NCBI RefSeq assembly: GCF_008085915.1
Contig: NZ_VSJK01000001.1
Location: forward strand, 124,001 to 188,000
Source of the DNA: Oceaniovalibus sp. ACAM 378
GTDB taxonomy: Bacteria > Pseudomonadota > Alphaproteobacteria > Rhodobacterales > Rhodobacteraceae
Direction of reading: 5' to 3'
Length of the DNA: 64,000 bases
Positions 17,695-26,345 of this stretch are shown piece by piece. A program made the position numbers and the translations under genes. How positions within the stretch are numbered: the first letter of the stretch is position 1; each line of letters starts with the position of its first letter. The notes below the pieces were generated by a model. The model had not been told where the DNA came from, ran no database searches, and saw nothing but the letters and a program-made list of their open reading frames with translations.

Positions 17695-18285
17695 TCACTC
17701 CACGCCGGGGACAGAGACGCCGATCAGCGCCAGAATCAGCGACAGTCCGAAGGCAAAGCCGAAACTGCTTGCCACGATCATCAGAAATACCTTCGCATGG
17801 GACTTAAACCCATGTGCGATGGCAATGAAATTGGTCAGAAGCCACAGAAACAATACCAGCCCGAAAATACCGATGATCCAGGCAAGCGCCGGGAAAACCA
17901 GAATCGCCAGAGTTTGCAGCACCTGAAGGCAGACCATCATGAATTGAAGCCAGACGACCAGCACCAGACCGTCCTGGAACCGCCCGGTTCCGCCACAGGC
18001 CCGCCCAAACCAGAACACCGCGAAAACCACCAGAACCAGCAGCGAAAGCTGGATCAACCCCATGCGCAACGGGCTTACAAAGAAGGCCGGAGCGGACATG
18101 CCGGACATCGAAGTCAGCAATATGTTGCCAACCTCGGCCAGCAAAATCGACACCACGACGACCAGCGCAAGCGCCTGCCACAATATCTCGCGTGACAAAT
18201 TCAGACCCATCAGGCGATCGGCAACCGTGCGCGGATCGCGCACCGTTTCCACCGCCATGGGCAAAAGCACCGACAGGTTCATCAT
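17695..18285 (-). CDS. YIP1-family membrane protein
   Basis: A 196-residue integral membrane protein with five or so hydrophobic helices (ILWQALALVVVVSILLAEVG, LIQLSLLVLVVFAVFWFG, ALAWIIGIFGLVLFLWLL, VFLMIVASSFGFAFGLSL). It has the Yip1-like layout common in Rhodobacterales. The start ATG 18285 overlaps the upstream stop as ATGA, with GGCGAG just before; a second ATG follows directly. It lies inside the suf operon. Its function there is unknown. Confidence 0.78.
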   Translation of the reverse strand: MMNLSVLLPMAVETVRDPRTVADRLMGLNLSREILWQALALVVVVSILLAEVGNILLTSMSGMSAPAFFVSPLRMGLIQLSLLVLVVFAVFWFGRACGGTGRFQDGLVLVVWLQFMMVCLQVLQTLAILVFPALAWIIGIFGLVLFLWLLTNFIAIAHGFKSHAKVFLMIVASSFGFAFGLSLILALIGVSVPGVE

Positions 18286-18767
18286 CGCTCGCCCCGTTCC
18301 ACCGCAAAAAGCCCGGCGATCCAGATCGCCAGAAACGCACCCAATGCCACCACGCCCGTCGCCGACAAGGCCGGGCCCGGACCGATCAGCCCGGCCACCA
18401 AACCCCAAAGCAACCACAAGGGCGCCGCCGCCAGCAAAGCCCAGAACAGGGCCATCCGCGCGCCATACCACGTGCCCTGCCCGCCCAACAGCCGCGCCAC
18501 AAGATGGCTGAACGCCGCAATGGCATAGAGCCCCAGCGGTGCAACAAACAGCCACCCAAGCAAAGCACCGCCCAAGAGCATGTTCAGCTCCTGTTCGGTC
18601 ACAAATGCCTCACGCGACAATCGTGGCCACTGTGCCACAAAGATCAAGGCACAGGCCATCATCAGAGTAATCAATGCGCGATCCTCGCGCACAACGCCAC
18701 CGGCCCGACGCCGCAAAACAGCACCGGGCCGGCGATAACTGGCAAGGATATCAGTGGTCAAAGCCAC
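18282..18767 (-). CDS. Membrane protein of unknown function (Yip1-related)
   Basis: A 161-residue protein with a basic N-terminus (ILASYRRPGAVLRRRAGG) and about four membrane helices, such as LITLMMACALIFVAQWP, LLGWLFVAPLGLYAIAAFSH and ATGVVALGAFLAIWIAGLFA. It starts 3 bases after the sufD stop and overlaps the next membrane gene by 4 bases. The two membrane proteins form a pair. No enzymatic motif is visible. Confidence 0.72.
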   Translation of the reverse strand: MALTTDILASYRRPGAVLRRRAGGVVREDRALITLMMACALIFVAQWPRLSREAFVTEQELNMLLGGALLGWLFVAPLGLYAIAAFSHLVARLLGGQGTWYGARMALFWALLAAAPLWLLWGLVAGLIGPGPALSATGVVALGAFLAIWIAGLFAVERGER

Positions 18768-18770
18768 GCG

Positions 18771-20045
18771 TCAGCGCCGCCTTGCCAGCCAGCCTTCCAG
18801 CCGGGTCGTCAGATCACTGGCAATGACCGGGTCTTCGATCTCGGCCATTGCCTCGGCGAGGAATGACAGGACCAGCAGATCCTCGGCATCGGCCCGCGGC
18901 ACGCCGCGCGACCGCAGATAGAACAGCGCGGTTTCATCGATCGCACCGGTGGTCGATCCATGCGAACAGGCAACATCGTCGGCATAAATCTCAAGCTCGG
19001 GCTTGGCCAGAAAGACACTGTCCCCGTCCAGCAACAGGGCCTGGGAAATCTGATAGCCATCAGTTTTCTGAGCCTGCTGTTTCACCAAAATCTTACCCTG
19101 AAACACGCCGGTTGCGCCGTTTCTCAGCACTTTCTTGAACACCTGACGGCTTTCGCAATTCATCGCGTCATGGGTGATGAACACTGTATCGTCGTGGTGG
19201 AAATCGCCGTCACCCACCGCCGCACCCGCCACATGAGCCACGGCATCGTCGCCGGTCAGCTCAATCACGCATTCGTTGCGGGTCAGAACGCCGTTGACCG
19301 TCAAGGTGAAGGATTTGAACACCGATTCACTGCCCAGCCGGGCGAACATATGCGTCACCGCACGGCGTTCATGATCGCGGCCCTGTGCGCGGATATGGTG
19401 GAACGCGCCGTTATCGGCCACGTCGACCTCCATCACCTTGTTCAGCCGCGCGGCGGCGGGGCCATGTTCCATTACCGTCAGCGACGCACCGGCCTCGACG
19501 CGGATGACATGGTGCAGGGTCGCGTCTGACTCCGGATCGCTGTGCAGATAGACCAGAGAAACCGGCCGCTCTGGCGTTCCGGTTGCCCGGATCAGCACGC
19601 CGTCCGTCGCAAAGGCGGTGTTCAGCGCTGCCAGCGGGCGCGCCACGGGCACCTGACCCCGGGCTTCCAGCACGCCATAAAGATCGCGCGCCCAGTGCAG
19701 ATCGCTGGCATCGGCAAGCCGGCCGATCTCGACCCCTGCATGGGACAGGTCATCGGATTGCGCCGGATCGAACACGCCATCGACAAACACCAGCTTCAGC
19801 CGGTCGTGAGCGGAAAACAGCGGCGCTTCGTCATCGTCAAACACCGCAGCCGACGGCGCTTCGGGCGCATTCAGGCTGTCGGGGGTTGTATAGCGCCAGT
19901 ATTCGTCACGCCGGTGCGGCAGACCCATGGCCTGCACCCGGGTCAGCGCATCGCGCCGCGCCGGTTCGGACCAGCCGCCCGTTGGCATTGTCAGCGCATT
20001 CAGCCGCGCCGCCGTTGTATCGGCCTTGGGATTTGCCACAGACAT
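18771..20045 (-). CDS. sufD: Fe-S assembly scaffold protein SufD
   Basis: A 424-residue partner of SufB and SufC in the cluster scaffold. The C-terminal beta-helix has QKTDGYQISQALLLDGDS, KPELEIYADDVACSHGSTTG with the conserved Cys-Ser-His, and FYLRSRGVPRADAEDLLVLSF. The start shares one base with the sufC stop (TGATG at 20047-20043). The order sufB ... sufC sufD is that of other alphaproteobacterial suf operons. Confidence 0.95.
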   Translation of the reverse strand: MSVANPKADTTAARLNALTMPTGGWSEPARRDALTRVQAMGLPHRRDEYWRYTTPDSLNAPEAPSAAVFDDDEAPLFSAHDRLKLVFVDGVFDPAQSDDLSHAGVEIGRLADASDLHWARDLYGVLEARGQVPVARPLAALNTAFATDGVLIRATGTPERPVSLVYLHSDPESDATLHHVIRVEAGASLTVMEHGPAAARLNKVMEVDVADNGAFHHIRAQGRDHERRAVTHMFARLGSESVFKSFTLTVNGVLTRNECVIELTGDDAVAHVAGAAVGDGDFHHDDTVFITHDAMNCESRQVFKKVLRNGATGVFQGKILVKQQAQKTDGYQISQALLLDGDSVFLAKPELEIYADDVACSHGSTTGAIDETALFYLRSRGVPRADAEDLLVLSFLAEAMAEIEDPVIASDLTTRLEGWLARRR

Positions 20046-20800
20046 CAGGACACCTCGGCAAGAATGTCGGCATAGCCGTTGTGTTCGATCTCAAGCGCCA
20101 GTTCCGGACCGCCGGTTTTCACGACACGACCATCGGCGATGATATGCACCACATCGGGTTTGATGTGATCCAGAAGCCGCTGATAGTGGGTGATCACAAG
20201 AAAGGATCGACCGGCATCGCGCAGCGCGTTCACCCCGTCCGACACCAACCGCATCGCATCCACATCCAACCCCGAATCGGTCTCATCGAGGATACACATC
20301 TTCGGTTCCAGCATCGTCATCTGGAGGATTTCATTGCGCTTTTTCTCACCGCCCGAAAAACCTACGTTCACCGGCCGCTTCAGCATTTCTGCGTCGATCT
20401 GCAGATCCTTGGCCTTGGCGCGGATCACTTTCAGAAACTCGCCCGCGCTCATCTCTTCTTCGCCGCGCGCCTTACGCTGGGCGTTCACCGCGGTGCGCAG
20501 GAACGTCATATTGCCGACGCCGGGAATTTCCACCGGATACTGAAACGCCTGAAACAATCCAGCCGCCGCGCGTTCTTCTGGCTCCATCGCAAGGATGTCC
20601 TGCCCCTGCAACTCGGCTGATCCCTCGGTCACTTCGTACCCGCCGCGTCCCGACAGGACATAGGCCAAAGTCGATTTGCCCGATCCGTTCGGACCCATGA
20701 CGGCGTGCACTTCGCCCGCGCCGATGGACAGATTGATCCCCTTCAGGATCTGCTTGTCCTCTTCTTCAAGTTTGACGTGCAGGTTTTTGATATTCAGCAT
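20045..20800 (-). CDS. sufC: Fe-S assembly ATPase SufC
   Basis: A 251-residue ABC-type ATPase energising the SufBCD scaffold. Walker A is GPNGSGKST, the signature is NVGFSGGEKKRNE, Walker B is MCILDETDSGLD and the switch histidine is in VITHYQRLL. The TAATG junction with the upstream methyltransferase gene sets the start at 20800, with AGAGAAA before it. The reading frame upstream of this ATG is a shadow. Confidence 0.96.
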   Translation of the reverse strand: MLNIKNLHVKLEEEDKQILKGINLSIGAGEVHAVMGPNGSGKSTLAYVLSGRGGYEVTEGSAELQGQDILAMEPEERAAAGLFQAFQYPVEIPGVGNMTFLRTAVNAQRKARGEEEMSAGEFLKVIRAKAKDLQIDAEMLKRPVNVGFSGGEKKRNEILQMTMLEPKMCILDETDSGLDVDAMRLVSDGVNALRDAGRSFLVITHYQRLLDHIKPDVVHIIADGRVVKTGGPELALEIEHNGYADILAEVS

Positions 20801-21702
20801 TATTTCTCTTTCTTCACCTTGGCGGCCACCGTTGTGTCCGCCTGATCTGGCACCATCGCCACATAGGCGCGTGCTGCATTTTCCCCGACCGCACCGCGCC
20901 CGACCAGAAGGTCGAGGCACCGCACCGTCACATCGAAACTTTCGAACACCGTATCGGCGAGGATGGCCATATGCTTCAACCCTTCATCCCCGATCTTGTC
21001 AGGCTGGCGCAGCGACCGCAGGAACACTGCATCGCCGTCCAGCAGTTGATTCCCGTGGCCACTCTTACGCAGGCCGGTGTTCATCCCACCCCGCAGCGAG
21101 AACGCCTTGAGGAACAGGAACTTGTGCAGGTCCAACCCATGCGCGCGCAGCGCGGTCATCTGCGCATCGAGCAGCGGTTGACCGACGTAAAGCGGCACGA
21201 ATGCCACCTCGGATATCACCGCCGCCACATGATCCAGCCGCCGCATTGCACCGGCATAGACCTGACATTCTGCCCCCTGCACATCGATCTTCAGCAGATC
21301 GAAATCGGGAATCTCATCCAGATCGTCGAGCCGGGCCGTCGTGAGTGCAACCTCACGCTCAACGATCGCCGGCTTTGCCAAACGCTGGAAAAACCGCGTG
21401 GTTTCGGGGTCGGGTGGCAAAAGCGACGACAGCGAAACCGACCGGCAGACATGCAACACGCCCGCGCTCCCGTCGCCCACCGCGATCTGCAGATAGGTCT
21501 CGTGCGGGCCGGGCGTCAGACGCGCAAACGCCTTTTCCTCGGGCTCGAACCCCCAGACATCGCAGGCCCCCATGGCCAGAAGTTCGCCGTAAGGGTTGGC
21601 GTTGATCGGATTCGCCCCGACCTCGACAACCCTTGTCCGGCGTTTCGGCGCAAGCGCGTCAATCAGCGTTTCCGCCCGTTTCCTGTCAAACAGCGCCCCC
21701 AT
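20800..21702 (-). CDS. FkbM-family SAM-dependent methyltransferase
   Basis: A 300-residue methyltransferase with the SAM site VVEVGANPINANPYGELL, an acidic strand end FEPEE, DLLKIDVQGAECQVYAGA (a hallmark of FkbM proteins) and AVISEVAFVPLYVGQPL. It lies between sufB and sufC with one-base junctions on both sides, so it is firmly part of the suf transcript although no role in cluster assembly is known. FkbM enzymes methylate hydroxyls on natural products or surface sugars. The substrate here is unknown. Confidence 0.85.
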   Translation of the reverse strand: MGALFDRKRAETLIDALAPKRRTRVVEVGANPINANPYGELLAMGACDVWGFEPEEKAFARLTPGPHETYLQIAVGDGSAGVLHVCRSVSLSSLLPPDPETTRFFQRLAKPAIVEREVALTTARLDDLDEIPDFDLLKIDVQGAECQVYAGAMRRLDHVAAVISEVAFVPLYVGQPLLDAQMTALRAHGLDLHKFLFLKAFSLRGGMNTGLRKSGHGNQLLDGDAVFLRSLRQPDKIGDEGLKHMAILADTVFESFDVTVRCLDLLVGRGAVGENAARAYVAMVPDQADTTVAAKVKKEK

Positions 21703-21703
21703 A

Positions 21704-21778
21704 TCAGCGACACCGGATCACAAAGGTCACGGAGATTGCACCGGTCAGCGCAGCAAAGAGCATGGCCGCGCCGATCAT
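21704..21778 (-). CDS. 24-residue hydrophobic peptide in the suf operon
   Basis: A short frame beginning MIGAAMLFAALTGA and ending in FVIRCR forms a single predicted membrane helix with a positive C-terminus. Its ATG overlaps the previous stop as ATGA (21778-21775), and its stop is followed one base later by the FkbM methyltransferase start. This tight packing is the evidence for translation. There is no strong ribosome site, so coupling would be needed. It could also be a chance frame. Confidence 0.45.
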   Translation of the reverse strand: MIGAAMLFAALTGAISVTFVIRCR

Positions 21779-22077
21779 TTTTCGACCCGTGCGTGATTGA
21801 TGATACCCGCCAGACGCAGCGTCAGCCCGCTCCAGCACAGGAACAGAACCAGCCCGATCAGCAGTTCGAACCGCTCGCCATAACGCGCCAAAATCCAGCC
21901 ATCCGCGACCAGTTCGGCCACGATTTCATCATGGCTCATGGCCAGTGCGAACAGCATGAAATGCCCGACGATCAACAGAGTGATCTCACGCGTTTCCGGC
22001 GCCATCCGGGATGGATGGCCGAACCGGATTCGGCTCCGGCGTTTTGGCTCATCCAAGGTCATCGCTGCCACTTTCAT
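21775..22077 (-). CDS. Small two-helix membrane protein, unknown function
   Basis: A 100-residue protein with a basic N-terminus (DEPKRRSRIRFGHPSR) and two membrane segments (ITLLIVGHFMLFALAMS and LLIGLVLFLCWSGLTLRLAG). The start is uncertain: ATG 22077 or 22062, both without a strong site. It lies 153 bases after the sufB stop and overlaps the following 24-residue frame by 4 bases. No family is recognised. Confidence 0.6.
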   Translation of the reverse strand: MKVAAMTLDEPKRRSRIRFGHPSRMAPETREITLLIVGHFMLFALAMSHDEIVAELVADGWILARYGERFELLIGLVLFLCWSGLTLRLAGIINHARVEK

Positions 22078-22230
22078 TGAACCGCGACATTGCAACGGCC
22101 AAGGATTGAACGCGGTCAGAACGGGCAGCACCGTGGCAGACGCCGACAGCGCCCCCGACCATCATCCCGGAAAGGATGCTGTCAGTCGGAGACGCGCGCC
22201 GCGTCCCCCGCCAGATGCCGCCCGCTGAAG

Positions 22231-23748
22231 TCACCCCACCGATCCTTCAAGCGAGATTGCAACAAGTTGCTGCGCTTCCATGGCGAATTCCATCGGCAGA
22301 GCCTGCAACACCTCTTTGCAGAACCCGTTGACGACCAGTGCCACAGCTTCTTCCTCGTCCATACCGCGCGAGCGGCAATAGAAAAGCTGATCGTCATCCA
22401 CCTTGGAGGTCGTCGCTTCATGCTCCACGCGGCTCGAGTTGTTGCGCACCTCGATATAGGGCACCGTATGAGCCCCACATTTGTTGCCGATCAACAGGCT
22501 GTCACACTGGGTAAAGTTACGGCTGTCCTTGGCCTTGGGGTGCATCGAAACAAGCCCGCGATAGGTGTTCTGCGCCTGACCTGCCGAAATGCCCTTCGAC
22601 ACGATGCGCGATTTTGTACGCTTGCCCAGATGCACCATCTTGGTGCCGGTATCGGCCTGCTGCCAGTTGTTGGCGATCGCGATGGAGTAGAATTCACCCT
22701 GCGAATCATCGCCGCGCAGGATGCAGGACGGATATTTCCACGTCACCGCCGACCCGGTTTCAACCTGAGTCCACATCACCTTTGAGCGGTCACCCCGGCA
22801 ATCGGCCCGTTTGGTGACAAAGTTATAGATCCCGCCCTTGCCGTCTTCATCGCCCGGAAACCAGTTCTGAACCGTCGAGTACTTAATCTCGGCATCGTCC
22901 AGCAGCACCAGCTCGACCACCGCAGCGTGCAGTTGCACAATGTCGCGCATCGGTGCGGTGCAGCCTTCAAGATAGGAGACATAGGATTCGCGGTCGGCAA
23001 TGATCAGCGTGCGTTCAAACTGACCGGTGTTTTCCGCGTTGATCCTGAAATAGGTCGACAGCTCCATCGGGCAGCGAACGCCGGGCGGAATATAGACAAA
23101 GGAACCGTCGGAAAACACGGCAGAGTTCAGCGTGGCAAAGAAGTTATCTGTCGCTGGCACCACTGTTCCAAGGTATTTTTTCACCAGTTCGGGATGTTCG
23201 CGGATCGCTTCCGAGATTGAACAGAAGATCACGCCGGCCTTCTTCAACTCGTCCTGAAAGGTGGTGCCGATCGATACGGAGTCGAACACCGCATCCACCG
23301 CGACCTTGCGGCCCTCATCAGCGTTTTCGGCACCCTCAACCCCGGCAAGGATCATCTGCTCTTTCAGAGGAATCCCAAGTTTCTTGTAGGTTTCCAACAG
23401 CTTTGGATCGACCTCATCCAACGACTTTGGCTTCACCTCCATGCTTTTGGGGCGGGCGTAATAATACTGATCCTGATAATCCAGCGGGGGATAGTGGACC
23501 ATCGCCCACTCGGGTTCTTTCATCTTTTCCCAACGGCGATAGGCAGCGAGACGCCAGTCCAGCATCCACTCCGGCTCTTCGTTCTTTTCCGAAATCAGCC
23601 GCACGATATCTTCGGACAGACCCTTGGGGGCGTACTCCATCTCGATATCCGTGGACCAGCCGTGCTTATAGGTGCCCGACAGGGATTTCACCGCTTCGAC
23701 CGTCTCCCGATCGACACCTTCTTTAACGTCGACATCCATTGCGTTCAT
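22231..23748 (-). CDS. sufB: Fe-S cluster assembly scaffold SufB
   Basis: A 505-residue scaffold on which SufBCD builds a cluster. Core motifs are [46 protein letters not shown] and [20 protein letters not shown] choose ATG 23748 because GAGGGG lies 6 bases upstream; the ATG two codons earlier is too close to it. It starts 19 bases after the stop of the first cysteine desulfurase gene. Confidence 0.96.
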   Translation of the reverse strand: MNAMDVDVKEGVDRETVEAVKSLSGTYKHGWSTDIEMEYAPKGLSEDIVRLISEKNEEPEWMLDWRLAAYRRWEKMKEPEWAMVHYPPLDYQDQYYYARPKSMEVKPKSLDEVDPKLLETYKKLGIPLKEQMILAGVEGAENADEGRKVAVDAVFDSVSIGTTFQDELKKAGVIFCSISEAIREHPELVKKYLGTVVPATDNFFATLNSAVFSDGSFVYIPPGVRCPMELSTYFRINAENTGQFERTLIIADRESYVSYLEGCTAPMRDIVQLHAAVVELVLLDDAEIKYSTVQNWFPGDEDGKGGIYNFVTKRADCRGDRSKVMWTQVETGSAVTWKYPSCILRGDDSQGEFYSIAIANNWQQADTGTKMVHLGKRTKSRIVSKGISAGQAQNTYRGLVSMHPKAKDSRNFTQCDSLLIGNKCGAHTVPYIEVRNNSSRVEHEATTSKVDDDQLFYCRSRGMDEEEAVALVVNGFCKEVLQALPMEFAMEAQQLVAISLEGSVG

Positions 23749-23767
23749 GGTCATCCCCTCAAGTCCC

Positions 23768-24832
23768 TCAGGCAGCATGCGCCCGATATTTCCGTTGTTG
23801 CGCCAGCCAAGAATCGGCAAAGCGCGAAATTTGTTCTCGCGTCACATCCGGACCCAGCGATACGCGAATCGCGCTGCTGGCCGCTGCGTCGTCATACCCC
23901 ATCGCGTGCAAGACCCGGCTTGCCCGTACCTTGCCGCTGGAACAGGCCGAACCCGCTGATATCGCGAACCCCGCAAGGTCCATCCGCATCACCTGAGTCT
24001 CGCCCTTCCAGCCGGGAAAAACGATGCACGACGTGTTCGGCAGACGTCTTCCAGAGTGTCCGACAAAAATAGTCTCTTTTTCGCCGGATGCCAGAGTGTT
24101 CTCTAGAATATTTCTAAGTTGTGCAACCCGCTCCCACTCTCCGGCGTCCAGATCGCGCGCCGCCGCCTCGGCTGCGGCGCCCATTCCGGCGATACCGATC
24201 ACGTTCTCGGTCCCGGCCCGGCGGCCCATTTCCTGCCCGCCGCCGCGGATTTGGGCGGTCACATCCATGCCGCGGCGCAACAGAACCGCCGCCACACCCT
24301 TTGGTCCGCCGAACTTATGCGCCGAAATCACCGCCGCATTTGCGCCGCTCCAGTCAAAGGCAAACGGCACCTTGCCGAAGGCTTGTGTCGCATCGCAAAA
24401 CGCCAGACCGGGCGGCAGATCCTGCATCACACCGGTTTCGGAATTGGCCAGTTGCAGCGCCGTTTTTTCGGGGTCTGCCACCGCGACCTGCCCATCCCGC
24501 GTCACCGGCAGAGCCGAATCACACCAGGCTGTGACCGCGTCATGTTCGATACCGCCACAGCTGATTCCGGCACCGGCAAGGCACAGCGCCGCGCCTTCGG
24601 TCGCCGATGAGACAAACACCACATCCGCCGCCGTCGCACCGCAAGCCTTGGCGACCTGCGCCCGCGCCCGCTCGATCAACGACAGTGCCGCACGGCCTTC
24701 GCCGTGAACCGACGAGGGATTGCCCACAACATCCATCGCCGCAATCATCGCGGCACGCGCTTCGGGGCGAAGGGGCGTGGTCGCGTTCCAGTCAAGATAG
24801 ACACGTCCGGTATGGCTCACGTCACGTCCCAT
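23768..24832 (-). CDS. Cysteine desulfurase, IscS/NifS type (group I)
   Basis: A 354-residue PLP enzyme distinct from SufS. It has [18 protein letters not shown], the cofactor lysine in [10 protein letters not shown], and the persulfide cysteine in a long group I loop ([11 protein letters not shown]). It lies directly after iscR, so the operon encodes two desulfurases. The start is uncertain: ATG 24832, or a GTG four codons later next to GGGAC. Around 24103-24117 the coding strand uses rare AT-rich codons (AGA, AAT, ATT, CTA) that form an Irr/ICE-like palindrome. Confidence 0.93.
   Translation of the reverse strand: MGRDVSHTGRVYLDWNATTPLRPEARAAMIAAMDVVGNPSSVHGEGRAALSLIERARAQVAKACGATAADVVFVSSATEGAALCLAGAGISCGGIEHDAVTAWCDSALPVTRDGQVAVADPEKTALQLANSETGVMQDLPPGLAFCDATQAFGKVPFAFDWSGANAAVISAHKFGGPKGVAAVLLRRGMDVTAQIRGGGQEMGRRAGTENVIGIAGMGAAAEAAARDLDAGEWERVAQLRNILENTLASGEKETIFVGHSGRRLPNTSCIVFPGWKGETQVMRMDLAGFAISAGSACSSGKVRASRVLHAMGYDDAAASSAIRVSLGPDVTREQISRFADSWLAQQRKYRAHAA
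24103..24117. promoter_or_regulatory. ICE/Irr-like palindrome inside the desulfurase gene
   Basis: CTAGAA-TAT-TTCTAA differs at one outer base from the TTAGAA-N3-TTCTAA palindrome found before iscR. It lies within the coding region about 355 bases before the sufB start and is spelled by codons unusual for this GC-rich gene. Confidence 0.4.
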
Positions 24833-24886
24833 CCTGATGCTTAAAATCCCGGCCCGGCGCAGACACAGGCGATGTGCAGGCTGCGT

Positions 24887-25348
24887 TCATGTTTCATCCA
24901 CCATCTCGAACAGGCTTGGCACTGCCGGGCACGGCACAAGCGCGTTCTCGACCACATCCGACAGCCGCGTCTGGTGCAAAAAGACATAAACGTGGGCCGA
25001 AAGCCCCTCCCACAGACGGTTGTTCAGGGATTGCGCCCGGCTGCCTGACACACCGCCGCTGGCCCCCGCTCCGGTATGCATCGCACTCACTGTTTCGTCC
25101 ACCGCAACCAGAACGTCGGCCACGCGAATCTCACTTGGAATACGCGCCAGCCGGTAACCACCGCCCGGACCGCGCACCGATTCGACCAGACCCGCCCGCC
25201 GCAGCTTGACAAAAAGCTGCTCCAGATAGGGCAGCGATATGTCCTGGCGACGGCTCAGCTCGCTCAGGGAAACCAGCGTGCCGACCTCTGCCAACGCCAG
25301 ATCGCTCAGCGCCACCATCGCGTATCGGCCCTTCGTACTCAGCTTCAT
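24887..25348 (-). CDS. iscR: Rrf2-family regulator IscR (single-cysteine Rhodobacteraceae type)
   Basis: A 153-residue repressor of Fe-S biogenesis and iron genes. The winged helix is MKLSTKGRYAMVAL ... SLSELSRRQDISLPYLEQLF, followed by GLVESVRGPGGGYRLAR. The three cysteines that bind the cluster in E. coli IscR (about residues 92-104) are absent; the only cysteine is Cys140 in ALVPCPAV. This matches the single-cysteine IscR described in Rhodobacter sphaeroides. It is the first gene of the suf operon. The start is MKLSTKG, the family N-terminus. Confidence 0.94.
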   Translation of the reverse strand: MKLSTKGRYAMVALSDLALAEVGTLVSLSELSRRQDISLPYLEQLFVKLRRAGLVESVRGPGGGYRLARIPSEIRVADVLVAVDETVSAMHTGAGASGGVSGSRAQSLNNRLWEGLSAHVYVFLHQTRLSDVVENALVPCPAVPSLFEMVDET

Positions 25349-25452
25349 CGCGAGCCATCCATTCCGGAAGTCCGTGCGCCAAAAGCGCAGGACAGTTGAC
25401 GGCAGGGGTCCGGACAACTACGTCACGAGGGAATCCGGTATCCCACCGTAGA

Positions 25453-25467
25453 TTAGAATCTTTCTAA
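25453..25467. promoter_or_regulatory. ICE/Irr-box-like palindrome before iscR
   Basis: TTAGAA-TCT-TTCTAA is a perfect inverted repeat fitting the iron-control element bound by Irr in alphaproteobacteria. It lies about 105 bases upstream of iscR and 65 bases upstream of the divergent hydrolase gene, so it could act on either. Confidence 0.6.
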
Positions 25468-25531
25468 GGTCTCTGGCCGTCACCGTCAACATGGCGGAGC
25501 GGTCCGGGCCTGCCAATCGTCAGGGAGCGTC

Positions 25532-26185
25532 ATGCCCGAAGTCATTTTTCCCGGTCCAGAGGGCCGCCTGGAAGGTCGTTACCACCCGCAAAAGAGATCC
25601 GACGCCCCAATCGCCATCATTCTGCATCCCCATCCGCAGTTCGGTGGCACGATGAACAATCGCGTCGTCTACAACCTCCACTATGCGTTTCACGCCATGG
25701 GGTTCACCGTTCTGCGGTTCAATTTCCGTGGCGTCGGGCGGTCGCAGGGGGAATACGATCAAGGGATCGGCGAACTTTCCGATGCGGCCAGCGCGCTGGA
25801 TTATCTGCAGTCGATGAACCAGAACGCCAAACATTGCTGGGTCGCCGGGTTTTCATTTGGTGCGTGGATCGGCATGCAACTGCTGATGCGGCGTCCCGAA
25901 ATCTCGGGGTTCATCTCGGTATCGCCCCCGGCGAACATGTATGACTTCAGCTTTCTTGCGCCCTGCCCCGCGTCGGGTCTTGTGATCAACGGTTCCGCCG
26001 ACCGCGTGGCGCCGCCCCGTGATACGGTCACTCTGGTTGACAAGTTGCACGAGCAGAAAGGCATCACGGTCACCCATTCCGAGATTGAGGGCGCCGGGCA
26101 CTTCTTTGAAGATCCGCATATGGAACAGATGATCGGCCAAGTCGAAACCTATGTGAAGCGCCGCCTCACTGAAACCACCCGCTGA
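25532..26185 (+). CDS. Alpha/beta-hydrolase family protein
   Basis: A 217-residue hydrolase. The oxyanion strand is [15 protein letters not shown], followed by [17 protein letters not shown], the nucleophile elbow AGFSFGAW, the acid in [10 protein letters not shown] and the histidine in EGAGHFFED. The family resembles bacterial CocE/NonD-like dienelactone-type hydrolases often found next to iscR-suf. It starts 65 bases beyond the shared ICE-like box and ends at a strong terminator. The substrate is unknown. Confidence 0.87.
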   Translation: MPEVIFPGPEGRLEGRYHPQKRSDAPIAIILHPHPQFGGTMNNRVVYNLHYAFHAMGFTVLRFNFRGVGRSQGEYDQGIGELSDAASALDYLQSMNQNAKHCWVAGFSFGAWIGMQLLMRRPEISGFISVSPPANMYDFSFLAPCPASGLVINGSADRVAPPRDTVTLVDKLHEQKGITVTHSEIEGAGHFFEDPHMEQMIGQVETYVKRRLTETTR

Positions 26186-26188
26186 TAG

Positions 26189-26220
26189 AACGGCCGGGCT
26201 GTTCAGGCCCGGCCGTTTTC
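26189..26220 (+). terminator. Rho-independent terminator after the hydrolase gene
   Basis: An 11-base stem (26189-26199 with 26207-26217) with a 7-base loop runs into TTTTC. It lies 4 bases past the stop codon. Confidence 0.85.
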
Positions 26221-26229
26221 AAGAATCAC

Positions 26230-26266
26230 CTGAAACGGCGCGCGCGACTTCCGCTCGGCGTTTCAG
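26230..26266. promoter_or_regulatory. Inverted repeat upstream of icd
   Basis: CTGAAACG at 26230-26237 is repeated inverted as CGTTTCAG at 26259-26266 with 21 bases between. It lies about 80-115 bases before the icd start. It may be an operator pair or a leader structure. Confidence 0.25.
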
Positions 26267-26345
26267 TATACTCTCGCATACATCTTTCCCCCAACGGCGC
26301 GGTAGGCTACACCACCGTCAACCGAATCCATCTGAGGGCCGCAAG

